This document shows positions 39,532-47,595 of a DNA stretch of 50,162 nt, piece by piece (within the stretch, counting starts at the first letter, position 1; each line of letters begins with the position of its first letter). The stretch lies in contig CAKTQE010000009.1 in NCBI GenBank assembly GCA_934593275.1, positions 1 through 50,162 of the forward strand, in the 5' to 3' direction. The notes beneath the pieces were generated by a model. That model ran no database searches. It was not told the origin of the DNA and saw only the letters and a program-made list of their open reading frames with translations. Source of the stretch: an uncultured Oscillospiraceae bacterium (lineage in GTDB: Bacteria > Bacillota > Clostridia > Oscillospirales > Oscillospiraceae). The position numbers and the translations under genes are program-made.

Positions 39532-41136
39532 TTACTCTGCTGTCTTCAAAGGCTCTGCCAGAAAAAACTCATCATATTGCGTGATTTGATATTCCGTTTC
39601 TGGAAACTGCTCAAGCTGCCAGGAACGCAACACATATACCGCATTCTCATTTACATCTGGTTTCTCCGGTATCCTAAATACATATTTATCAAAGGATGCA
39701 ATATCTTCAAAAGCTACTCGATAGCTGTTATACTGTACCGTTGCTTGATATGTATTGGGGTCAGTCTGGCTGTAAAACAGTGCGAAAACATAGGGCATAT
39801 TGACATATTGACTCACATATACCCGTTTTGAATCCCGTGCATCTGCCTGGGTAATTGCTGGTCCCAATCCTTTAAAAAACAAATCGGATATTTGTTCCTG
39901 ATAATCTGTAAAATAACTGTGTGTAAATAAGGCAAACAGAACCATAAATACTGCTGTGGCGGCGTTCGCTCCATGAGGAATTCTTTTTGCCAAATCAACC
40001 GTACCTACGATAGTATAGTACAACCACGGAATCATCACAATATTGATACGATTGATGTTTGGCTCCACAATGAACATCAGGACAACAGAGGCCAGAAACC
40101 AGAAATTCATTATAAACTCCGGCCCTTTCTTATTCCTGCTGCCAAATCTACGAAAACAAACCCACAGTCCCCAAAAAGTAAGGGGCAGAGAAACAGGATA
40201 AGTAATTCCATAATGCTTTATTGCATTCCATGGGCATTCGTCAACCTGACGAATTAAGATTTCCACAGAGGTTCTGAAATTTCGGAGACTGCTGTTTAGC
40301 ATATCCTCCGAGAAAACAGAAGCCATCTGAGTGGATCGATTAAAATACAACCTTGGAATCGTCATAAAACCAAGGGATATTGAAGGTAAATCGAATACAC
40401 TGATCAATACAAACAGAATAATGGGAGCAGCCGTTATCCCAAGAACGCACATTCCCAAAAGTGCTTGCTTCCAGGACAGCCGATGGGTATAAAGCAAATA
40501 TCCCATAAGAGGCAGCACATAAAACGGAAGAAAACAATACGAGCTTCCATAGGAATATGCCGAAAAGCCCCAGAGAAAACAGGCTACATACAAGTATATC
40601 GTTTTTTTATTTGTGCAATACATACTTAATGCAAAGGTTCCCCAAAGCACCAAGTCTGGAAACAAATTACTCTCCAGACCCCAACGGCTTTTCATAATAT
40701 GCCAAGGGCAAACAGCAAACAAAAAAGTCCCAAGATTTACCCAAACGCCCTTTTCTTTCCACAGGTTTTTCAAGAAAAAATAGAAGATGACAACCGATAT
40801 GCTGCCAACAATGGCCATTGGTAGCCGAACTGTCAATTCTGACAGTCCAAACAGGGCGATAAAAGGCATACACAGCCAGGAATAAGCCACATTCTGGCCA
40901 CTTCCCCATGCAATCAAATGAACCGGATTTACAATGCCGTTCCGGTCAATGCCATAATTCATAATTGCAAAAGCATCATACCCTGCGGAAGCCTCGTCTT
41001 GATTCAGGCCTCCTGGCACGCTACCCAGAAAAATCACACGAACCAGAATACCCAGCAGTATTACCATGATAGGAATTGCCCAGTCCTGATGTTTCCTCCA
41101 CAATGATGAGTAAACCCTGCAGTTGCCATCTTTCAT
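39532..41136 (-). CDS. AT-rich membrane glycosyltransferase (PMT_2/GT39-like)
   Basis: A 534-residue GT-C type protein with about eleven membrane segments. The first loop GSVPGGLNQDEASAGYDAFA contains the acidic QDE catalytic motif; later segments LFGLSELTVRLPMAIVGSI and FAVCPWHIMKSRWGLESNLF match the family. A C-terminal extracytoplasmic domain follows (YVSQYVNMPYVFALFYSQTD). Its codon use is clearly more AT-rich than the neighbours on both sides, suggesting recent transfer of this single gene. It lies alone between a terminator and the sugar transporter operon. Confidence 0.85.
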   Translation of the reverse strand: MKDGNCRVYSSLWRKHQDWAIPIMVILLGILVRVIFLGSVPGGLNQDEASAGYDAFAIMNYGIDRNGIVNPVHLIAWGSGQNVAYSWLCMPFIALFGLSELTVRLPMAIVGSISVVIFYFFLKNLWKEKGVWVNLGTFLFAVCPWHIMKSRWGLESNLFPDLVLWGTFALSMYCTNKKTIYLYVACFLWGFSAYSYGSSYCFLPFYVLPLMGYLLYTHRLSWKQALLGMCVLGITAAPIILFVLISVFDLPSISLGFMTIPRLYFNRSTQMASVFSEDMLNSSLRNFRTSVEILIRQVDECPWNAIKHYGITYPVSLPLTFWGLWVCFRRFGSRNKKGPEFIMNFWFLASVVLMFIVEPNINRINIVMIPWLYYTIVGTVDLAKRIPHGANAATAVFMVLFALFTHSYFTDYQEQISDLFFKGLGPAITQADARDSKRVYVSQYVNMPYVFALFYSQTDPNTYQATVQYNSYRVAFEDIASFDKYVFRIPEKPDVNENAVYVLRSWQLEQFPETEYQITQYDEFFLAEPLKTAE

Positions 41137-41460
41137 AAATAATCAATGCCCTCTTTCTAACGAAACAAAGTTTTATCTATAAATTACAATGTTCCTCAAG
41201 AAAAAACATACGTCAAAGAGCGTTTTCTTTTTGGAAAACTGGAATTGTTTGGAATCTACAGCAATAAAAATTGCCTAAATATGCGCTTTGTCCATTTTTT
41301 ATAAACATATACGCAATTACTCTGTCATTTTACCATAGAGACAGGAAAAGTCAACTTCTAATGTCTCATAAGACAGTATAGAGCGTATTTTCTGTTGCAC
41401 AAAAGCCCGCCTCATGTTAGAGACGGGCTTTTGATAAAAATGTCGAATATCTGGATACGC
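41137..41460. other. AT-rich intergenic region upstream of the glycosyltransferase
   Basis: 324 bp without a gene. It holds the terminator of the sugar operon at its right end and the presumed promoter region of the glycosyltransferase (TTGACG at 41217-41212 on the minus strand, no clear -10). Base composition is as AT-rich as the glycosyltransferase, so it was probably acquired together with it. Confidence 0.5.
41401..41432 (-). terminator. Terminator of the carbohydrate ABC operon
   Basis: AAAAGCCCG (41401-41409) with CTC pairs with GAG and CGGGCTTTT (41424-41432), with one mismatch; the minus strand ends in CTTTTGTG. Confidence 0.8.
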
Positions 41461-42324
41461 TTATCCTTTTACTGCGCCGGCAGCAACACCTTTGATGATG
41501 TACTTCTGGCAGGACAGGTAGAAGATGATTACGGGGACGATGCTCAGTAAAATCAGGGCCATGGTGGCACCCATGTCTACGGAGCCGTAGGAGCCTTTCA
41601 GGTACTGGATGTGAATGGGAATGGTCATATACTTTTTCCGGTCCAATACCAGGTAGGGAAGCAAATAGTCGTTCCACACCCACATGATTTCCAGAACACC
41701 CACGGAGATCAGGGTGGGCTTCATCATGGGTAGCACCACATCGAAGAAGGTCTTGACGGGGCCGCAGCCGTCAATGGCGGCGGCTTCCTCAATGGACAGC
41801 GGGATAGACTTTACAAAGCCCGAGAACATGAATACCGCAAGGCCTGCGCCAAAGCCCAGATAGATAATGGGAATGGTCCAGGGGGTATTGAGGTTCAGGG
41901 TGTCCGCGGTCTTAGGCAGAGTGAACATAACCATCTGGAAAGGTACCACCATGGAGAACACGCACAGGTAATACACGATTTTGGAGAAAGCACTGCCTAC
42001 ACGGGCAATGTACCAGGCCGCCATGGAAGTGCAAACCAGGATCAAAGCACTGGAAACAATGGTAATGAACAAGCTGTAGCCAACGGACTTGGCAAAGGGG
42101 TAGTTTCCAAAGGTCATGCCCTTGATATAGTTGTCAAAGCCCACATAGGATTCTTCATTGGGCAGGGCAAAGGTTTCGGTGTTGACGTAGGCATTGGCCT
42201 TGAAGGAATTCATAAGAACCAGGAAAATGGGCAGCAGGTACACAACAGCGACCACCGCAAAAACAACAGTCAATACGGTTTTGCCTCGCTTTTCTCCCTG
42301 GATGGTAGCAGGTTTCTTTGCCAT
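41461..42324 (-). CDS. Carbohydrate ABC transporter permease, MalG/LacG type
   Basis: A 287-residue permease of the binding-protein-dependent type with six membrane segments. The EAA loop is EEAAAIDGCGPVKTFFDVVLP, followed by MKPTLISVGVLEIMWVWNDY and a C-terminal KGVAAGAVKG. ATG 42324 overlaps the stop of the upstream permease (TAATG). No ATPase is encoded in the operon; these CUT1 transporters usually share an MsmX-type ATPase encoded elsewhere. Confidence 0.93.
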   Translation of the reverse strand: MAKKPATIQGEKRGKTVLTVVFAVVAVVYLLPIFLVLMNSFKANAYVNTETFALPNEESYVGFDNYIKGMTFGNYPFAKSVGYSLFITIVSSALILVCTSMAAWYIARVGSAFSKIVYYLCVFSMVVPFQMVMFTLPKTADTLNLNTPWTIPIIYLGFGAGLAVFMFSGFVKSIPLSIEEAAAIDGCGPVKTFFDVVLPMMKPTLISVGVLEIMWVWNDYLLPYLVLDRKKYMTIPIHIQYLKGSYGSVDMGATMALILLSIVPVIIFYLSCQKYIIKGVAAGAVKG

Positions 42325-43223
42325 TACTGCTGCACCTCCTTATCATGGGTGGATTTCATCTGGAAAATACCAATGATGGCAACCAGAACGAAGAACATAA
42401 CGGCCTTGGCCTGTCCAACGCCCTTGGTTTTCAGGGTATTGGAGTTGACGATGTTCAGGGCCAGCATTTCGGTGGTGTGGATGGCACCGTTGTAGGGACG
42501 GCCATTGGTCAGGGCCAGGTTCTGGTCGTAGAGCTTAAAGGAGTTGGTCAGGGTCAGGAACGTGCAGATGGTGATGGAGGGCATAACGTTGGGAATGATG
42601 ATGTCCCACAGGGTCTTCCACTCGGAAGCACCATCAATTTTAGCAGCCTCCAGCATATCCCCCGGCACCGCCTGGAGTCCGGCGATATAAATGATCATCA
42701 TATAGCCGATCTGCTGCCAGGCCATGAGAATGATCAGGCCCCAGAAGCCGTAGGTGGAGTTCAGCAGGATGGAAGTATTATACCGGGACAGAATGCCGTC
42801 AAAAATCATGGACCAGATATAGCCCAGGACGATGCCGCCGATCAGGTTGGGCATGAAGAACACGGTTCTGAAAATATTGGAACCCTTGATGCCCTTGGTC
42901 AGCAGGTACGCCACGGTAAAGGCCAGAATATTGATGATCAGCAGAGAAACCAGAGCAAAGCCCGCCGTATACCAGAAGGCATGGAGGAAGCTTTCGTCCG
43001 CAAAGGCCTTTACATAGTTGTCAAGACCCGCCCAGGTCCACTTGCTGGTGGTTTTGAAGTTACAGAAAGAAAGGAACAGGCCCTTTGCAAAGGGATAAAG
43101 GAATCCGATGCAGAAGGCAATGAACGTAGGAAGCAGGAAAATGGGGAAGCACTTTTGAATGGGACGACGGACCAGAACGGAGTTCAGTGCCGCACCGTCG
43201 TTCTTTTTCTTGAATAAAGCCAT
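42324..43223 (-). CDS. Carbohydrate ABC transporter permease, MalF/LacF type
   Basis: A 299-residue CUT1 permease with six membrane segments and the EAA loop (LEAAKIDGASEWKTLWDIII). The start at 43223 is favoured by AAAGGAG eight bases upstream; ATG 43229 lies too close to it. The C-terminal half is preceded by the terminator-like hairpin at 43316, so permease levels should be below those of the binding protein. Confidence 0.93.
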   Translation of the reverse strand: MALFKKKNDGAALNSVLVRRPIQKCFPIFLLPTFIAFCIGFLYPFAKGLFLSFCNFKTTSKWTWAGLDNYVKAFADESFLHAFWYTAGFALVSLLIINILAFTVAYLLTKGIKGSNIFRTVFFMPNLIGGIVLGYIWSMIFDGILSRYNTSILLNSTYGFWGLIILMAWQQIGYMMIIYIAGLQAVPGDMLEAAKIDGASEWKTLWDIIIPNVMPSITICTFLTLTNSFKLYDQNLALTNGRPYNGAIHTTEMLALNIVNSNTLKTKGVGQAKAVMFFVLVAIIGIFQMKSTHDKEVQQ

Positions 43224-43315
43224 AGTCATCTCTCCTTTGGGGAGTACCGAGGGAACGGCCTCCGGATATTCCGGTTTGGGTAGCTCTGAAGAATCAGAGA
43301 ACGGTTATAAAAAGT

Positions 43316-43341
43316 CGGGGCGAGCGAAACCGCTCGCCCCG
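43316..43341 (-). terminator. Partial terminator between binding protein and permease genes
   Basis: CGGGGCGAGCG (43316-43326) pairs perfectly with CGCTCGCCCCG (43331-43341), and the minus strand continues ACTTTTTAT. It probably causes partial read-through to the permeases. Confidence 0.8.
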
Positions 43342-43365
43342 ATAGGTTTTAGGGTAATGCAGGAA

Positions 43366-44721
43366 TTAGCCCAGGTTCTTGGCGTACTGGGCAGCCCAGC
43401 CGTCAACGATGGCAGTCTCCACAGCGGCCCAATCGCCGGTGCCGGAAACGTACTGAGTCAAAGCATCCACAACGGCGGCACGGAAGTCATCCACGCCGGG
43501 AGTCCAGTTGAATGCCCAGGTAACGGTGTAGTTGCCGTCAGCAACCAGCTTGTTGGCATCGGCAAAGAACACGTTCTCAGGAGTCTTGGCGTTCTTGAAG
43601 GGGCAGGGGCCAAACTGCTCGGCCAGCATGGTGGTGCCTTCCTCGGAAGTCACGACCCACTTCATGAAGTCCAGAGTAGCCTGGATGTCTTCGGGAGCAG
43701 CTTCCTTGTTGACAGCCCAGCAGTTCTCGGTGCCGGAGCACAGACCGGCCTTCTCCTCGCCTTCTACACCGCAGTAGATGGGGATCATGGCCAGGTCGTC
43801 GGGGTTCATGCCGAAGGTGCCGGTCAGGTTGCCGTACTCCCAGGTACCGTTCTGGTAGAAGACGGCCTCGCCCTTGCCGAACTCAGCCTCAGCCTGGTCA
43901 CCGGTGGCGGTGGTCAGAGCAGCGCCGGTGGTGGCGGAGTCAGTGGTGTACAGGTCCCAGATGGCCTTGAAGTTTTCCAGGTACTTGTTGGTGATGGTGG
44001 CGGGCTGCTTGGTCACGCCGTCGTCACGGAACTGGTAGAACAGCGGCATATTCAGCAGGTGGCCGGAGAATCTCCAGGAGGAGGAGCCGTCCAGACCGGC
44101 GGAGGTGAAGGCATCGAAGCCCAGCTCGGAAGCATGAGCGTGGATGTCGTCAGCAACAGCCTTCAGGGACTCGAAGTTGGTGATCTCGTCCAGGGAGTGG
44201 CCAGCCTTTTCCAGCAGGGCCTTGTTGACGATGATGCCGAAGGACTCGTAGCAGTAGCCGATGGACAGCACGGAGCCGTCGTCGCCCTTCAGGTTAAAGT
44301 CATCGGTGGTCATTTCCTTGTAAACATCGGTGTCACGCAGGTCCATGCACCACTCGCCGTAAGCATCGATAGCGCCCTGGTTGCCAGCCTGGAACATGGT
44401 GGGAGCAGCGGTCTTGTCCAGCTCTGCGGTCAGGGTGGTGTCGTAAGTACCGGAAGCGGCGGTAACGACAGTGACCTTTACGCCGGTCTGCTCGGTGTAG
44501 GTTTTGGCCAGTTCCTGCCAAGCGGCATCGGACTCGGGCTTGAAGTTCAGGTAGTACACGGAACCGGTAGCGGAGGCAGCAGGAGCCTCAGTCTCGGCAG
44601 CGGCAGTGGTCTCAGCAGCGGGAGCTTCGGTGGTTGCCGCGGGGGTCTCCGTCTGGGCACCGCAGCCAAACAGGCCGACAACCAGAACCAGAGACAGTGC
44701 GAGTGCAAGCAGTTTCTTCAT
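43366..44721 (-). CDS. Extracellular sugar-binding lipoprotein (CUT1 family)
   Basis: A 451-residue lipoprotein (signal LLALALSLVLVVGLFGCGA, lipid Cys20), an Ala/Thr/Glu-rich linker to about residue 52, then a type 1 extracellular solute-binding fold: YYLNFKPESDAAWQELAKTY, VTVVTAASGTYDTTL, FGKGEAVFYQNGTWEYGNL and GTENCWAVNKEA. The ligand is unknown; the neighbouring malQ points to maltodextrins or another alpha-glucan product (inference). GGAGG precedes the ATG, and codon bias indicates high expression. Confidence 0.92.
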   Translation of the reverse strand: MKKLLALALSLVLVVGLFGCGAQTETPAATTEAPAAETTAAAETEAPAASATGSVYYLNFKPESDAAWQELAKTYTEQTGVKVTVVTAASGTYDTTLTAELDKTAAPTMFQAGNQGAIDAYGEWCMDLRDTDVYKEMTTDDFNLKGDDGSVLSIGYCYESFGIIVNKALLEKAGHSLDEITNFESLKAVADDIHAHASELGFDAFTSAGLDGSSSWRFSGHLLNMPLFYQFRDDGVTKQPATITNKYLENFKAIWDLYTTDSATTGAALTTATGDQAEAEFGKGEAVFYQNGTWEYGNLTGTFGMNPDDLAMIPIYCGVEGEEKAGLCSGTENCWAVNKEAAPEDIQATLDFMKWVVTSEEGTTMLAEQFGPCPFKNAKTPENVFFADANKLVADGNYTVTWAFNWTPGVDDFRAAVVDALTQYVSGTGDWAAVETAIVDGWAAQYAKNLG

Positions 44722-44781
44722 GATCTTTCCTCCAAACTTGATTTGTAAAGCCTGGATAAACCGGCCTTACGAAAATAATAT

Positions 44782-44816
44782 CCGTGGTCAGGTTTTTACA
44801 CAAATCTTGACCACGG
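44782..44816 (-). promoter_or_regulatory. Inverted repeat in the sugar-operon leader (possible operator)
   Basis: CCGTGGTCA (44782-44790) pairs perfectly with TGACCACGG (44808-44816) over a 17-bp gap; with one mismatch the arms extend to ATA/TAT. It lies just downstream of the -10 element, fit for a repressor site or a leader hairpin. Confidence 0.6.
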
Positions 44817-44821
44817 GTATC

Positions 44822-44851
44822 ATTATACAACTTTTCGATGAGGAATGTCAA
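44822..44851 (-). promoter_or_regulatory. Consensus promoter of the carbohydrate ABC operon
   Basis: Minus-strand TTGACA (44851-44846), 18-bp spacer, TATAAT (44827-44822). Both hexamers are perfect. Confidence 0.85.
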
Positions 44852-44984
44852 CAAAAACGGTGCCTTTTTCCCTAGTCAAAGCCAACAAATAAAAGCTCTC
44901 ATTTTTGTTAATGGTTCACAATTTCGTAACTTTTGGAAAAGAAATCGATAAAGATTTATCACATTTCCTCAAAGAATCGGCACT

Positions 44985-46481
44985 TCATTCTTTGTTTTCT
45001 TCTGCCTTTTTCGGTGCCCGGTCATAGCGTTCCGTCAGTTCCAGGATGCGTGCAGCCAGACTTCTGGTATTATAGCCCTTTCTGACCCGCCAGGTCCAGT
45101 TGCAGCCGGTGGTGCCGGGGAAGTTCATCCGGGCTTCTCCACCCAGGTTCAGATAGTCCTGGAGCTGCACGATGGCCCGCTCGGACACGGAGCTCAGGCA
45201 GGTGCGGATGGTGCCCCAGACATAGCCCTCTTTCTTTGTCAGGGCCATGTAGTCTGCCGCCACCTTCACCGCCTCCGGGGATGCGGTGTCGAACCACTGG
45301 CGCATGGTCATATTGTCATGGGTGCCGGTATAGCAGACGGTGTTGCGGGTATAGGTGTGGGGCCGGTACTCCGAGGGCTCCTTGGAGTCAAAGGCAAATT
45401 CCAGAACCTTCATACCGGGGTAGCCGGAATCGTCCCGCAGCTGCAAGACCTCCTCCGTCAGGAATCCCAAATCCTCTGCCACAAAGTCCAGCTGGGGCAG
45501 ACCCTTTTTCAGGGCGTTTACAAAAGACATGCCCGGGCCTTTGACCCAATGGCCGTTTCTGGCGGTGTCGTCCCCGTAGGGCACGGACCAGTAGGCTTCA
45601 AAGCCTCTGAAATGGTCCAGCCGCACCACGTCAAAGAGCTTGCCGCTGGCACCCAGACGGTCCAGCCACCACCGGTAGCCCTGCTCCTCCATCACATCCC
45701 AGCGGTACAGGGGATTTCCCCACAGCTGGCCGTCAGCGGTAAAGGCATCCGGGGGGCAGCCCGCCACCGCCGTGGGGGCCAGGTCCTCGTCCAGCTGGAA
45801 CAGTTCCGGGTTCTTCCAGACCTCTACGGAGTCATAGGGTACATAAATCGGCACGTCACCAATAAGCTCAATGCCCAGGGCCTTGGCCTTTTTCCGCAGC
45901 GCATCCCATTGCTTGTAGAATTCATACTGGACGAAGCTATAGAACCGAATTTCTTCCGCCAACTCCTGGGCGGCTTCTTCCAAAGCTTCCGGTTTCCGGA
46001 GTTTCAGCTCCTCCTCCCACTGAAACCAGGGGGCGTAACCGTGCTTCTCTTTCAGGGCCATATACAGTGTAAAATCCGGCAGCCACTGGGCGTTGCGCTT
46101 CATAAAGGCATTCAATGCCCGGTCATTGCGGAAGCGGCTGTAGGCCAGCTTCAGAATGGGGGTACGGCCATTGTAGAGCTTGCCAAAATCCACCTGGGTC
46201 TCGTCATCGCCCCAGTCTACCGAGAGGACTTCTTCTTTCGTCAGCAAGTGCTGCCGCACCAGGGTGTCCAGGTCGATGAGGTAGGGGTTGCCCGCATAGG
46301 CCGAGCAGGACTGATAGGGGGAATCCCCGTAGCCCGTGGGGCCAAGGGGCAGCATCTGCCAGGCCTGTTGACCGGATTTGTGCAGAAAGTCCAAAAACGC
46401 ATAGGCACTTTTGCCCATGGTGCCCACACCGTAAGGCCCGGGCAGGGATGTAATGTGCATCAGGATTCCAGCTTTACGCAT
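44985..46481 (-). CDS. malQ: 4-alpha-glucanotransferase
   Basis: A 498-residue GH77 enzyme that transfers maltooligosaccharide segments. It has the usual start (RKAGILMHITSLPGPYGVG), the nucleophile Asp in VVRLDHFRGFEAYW, the acid/base Glu in FVAEDLGFL and the third Asp in YTGTHDN. ATG 46481 has AAGGAG ten bases upstream; a GTG at 46490 sits on that site. It runs in the same direction as the sugar transporter genes and lies just upstream of their promoter, supporting an alpha-glucan use module. Confidence 0.95.
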   Translation of the reverse strand: MRKAGILMHITSLPGPYGVGTMGKSAYAFLDFLHKSGQQAWQMLPLGPTGYGDSPYQSCSAYAGNPYLIDLDTLVRQHLLTKEEVLSVDWGDDETQVDFGKLYNGRTPILKLAYSRFRNDRALNAFMKRNAQWLPDFTLYMALKEKHGYAPWFQWEEELKLRKPEALEEAAQELAEEIRFYSFVQYEFYKQWDALRKKAKALGIELIGDVPIYVPYDSVEVWKNPELFQLDEDLAPTAVAGCPPDAFTADGQLWGNPLYRWDVMEEQGYRWWLDRLGASGKLFDVVRLDHFRGFEAYWSVPYGDDTARNGHWVKGPGMSFVNALKKGLPQLDFVAEDLGFLTEEVLQLRDDSGYPGMKVLEFAFDSKEPSEYRPHTYTRNTVCYTGTHDNMTMRQWFDTASPEAVKVAADYMALTKKEGYVWGTIRTCLSSVSERAIVQLQDYLNLGGEARMNFPGTTGCNWTWRVRKGYNTRSLAARILELTERYDRAPKKAEENKE

Positions 46482-46522
46482 AAAAAACACGCTCCTTGAT
46501 CTATTTTCTATTTCTTCTTATT

Positions 46523-47215
46523 TTATAATACAGAGAAAAACGCCGGGCACAGCAGGGCGGTCAGGATGCCCGCCACCACCAAGGACAGGCTGCTGACGGC
46601 CCCGGTCAGCTCTGAAATTTCGGAAGCCCGGCTGGTGCCCACCACATGGGAGGCGGTGCCGAAGGCCACGCCCTGGGCGATGGGGTCACGGAGTTTCAAG
46701 AGCCTACACAGCCCGGAGCCAAAAATATTGCCCAAAATGCCCGTAATGATGATTACCGCCGTGGTCACTGCCGGGATGCCTCCCAACTGCTCACTGACGG
46801 CAATGCCCATGGCCGTTGTAATGCTTTTCGGAAGTAAGGACGCCAGCATTGGCTCTTCCATGGCAAAGAATCTGCACAGCACCGCCACGCACAGAAGGCT
46901 TGCCGCCGTTCCCGCCAGAACACCGGCAAAAATCGCCGGAAGATTTTTGTTCAGCACCTTGATCTGCTCATAAAGGGGTACCGCCAGACAAACCGTGGCG
47001 GGGGTCAAAAGCCAGGAAAAAGTCTCGCAGCCCTCCTGGTAGGCCCCGGGGGTAACACCGGTCAAAGGCAGCACCGCCACCACCAGGACTACCGCCACCA
47101 AAATGGGGTTACACAAAGGGCTTTTCAGCTTCTTTTGCAGCCACAGCCCCAGCTCATAGGCTCCCAGGGTGAGAACGATGGCAAAAAGAGAGGTTTCAGA
47201 AAGCAAATCAGCCAT
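46523..47215 (-). CDS. lrgB: LrgB/CidB family membrane protein
   Basis: A 230-residue protein with about seven membrane segments and typical LrgB sequence: PLCNPILVAVVLVVAVLPLT, FSWLLTPATVCLAVPLYEQ, LLPKSITTAMGIAVSEQLGG and GTASHVVGTSRASEI. LrgAB proteins affect autolysis and, in several species, transport pyruvate or glycolate. The ATG overlaps lrgA by 8 bp and has GGGGAGG upstream. Confidence 0.92.
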   Translation of the reverse strand: MADLLSETSLFAIVLTLGAYELGLWLQKKLKSPLCNPILVAVVLVVAVLPLTGVTPGAYQEGCETFSWLLTPATVCLAVPLYEQIKVLNKNLPAIFAGVLAGTAASLLCVAVLCRFFAMEEPMLASLLPKSITTAMGIAVSEQLGGIPAVTTAVIIITGILGNIFGSGLCRLLKLRDPIAQGVAFGTASHVVGTSRASEISELTGAVSSLSLVVAGILTALLCPAFFSVL

Positions 47216-47567
47216 GGCGTTCCCCTCCCCGTTTCAGCATCCATTGGGTGGTAAGTCCCGCCACAGCGAATACCAGCACGGTGGACACCGCCAGAATGAC
47301 CCCAACGGGTACCATGCTCCCGGCAATGTCTTCCCAGATCTCCACAATACTCACCGCCGGGGACACAAAGAACAGTCCCATAATGGCAATGAGGAATTTG
47401 CTCACAGCGTCCACCTGGTAAAGCTTCACGATTCCCAGTTTCAGGGCCAGAAACAGCAGCACCAGCCCATAGACCGCCGCCGGGACCGGCAGAGGCAGCA
47501 GCAGATGCAGCAGCTCCCCCAGAAAGGTAAAGGCAAATATGATTGTCGCTTGAATCACGTATTTCAT
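47208..47567 (-). CDS. lrgA: LrgA/CidA family holin-like membrane protein
   Basis: A 119-residue protein with four membrane segments (IIFAFTFLGELLHLLLPLPV, VYGLVLLFLALKLGI, ALIAIMG-type core in FLIAIMGLFFVSPAVSIVE, VILAVSTVLVFAVAGL). ATG 47567 is preferred, although its ribosome binding site (AAAGG, 15 bases away) is weak; a GTG at 47618 would overlap the DUF1846 gene. It works with LrgB. Translation may rely on coupling to the upstream gene. Confidence 0.88.
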   Translation of the reverse strand: MKYVIQATIIFAFTFLGELLHLLLPLPVPAAVYGLVLLFLALKLGIVKLYQVDAVSKFLIAIMGLFFVSPAVSIVEIWEDIAGSMVPVGVILAVSTVLVFAVAGLTTQWMLKRGGERHG

Positions 47568-47595
47568 TGTTGTATCTTTTGACCTTTGCGCTTTC

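Noticed and set aside
43159..44748. A 529-codon plus-strand frame opposite the sugar-binding protein
   Set aside because: The opposite strand carries an intact lipoprotein gene with signal peptide; this frame is repetitive Gly/Ser/Val antisense sequence.
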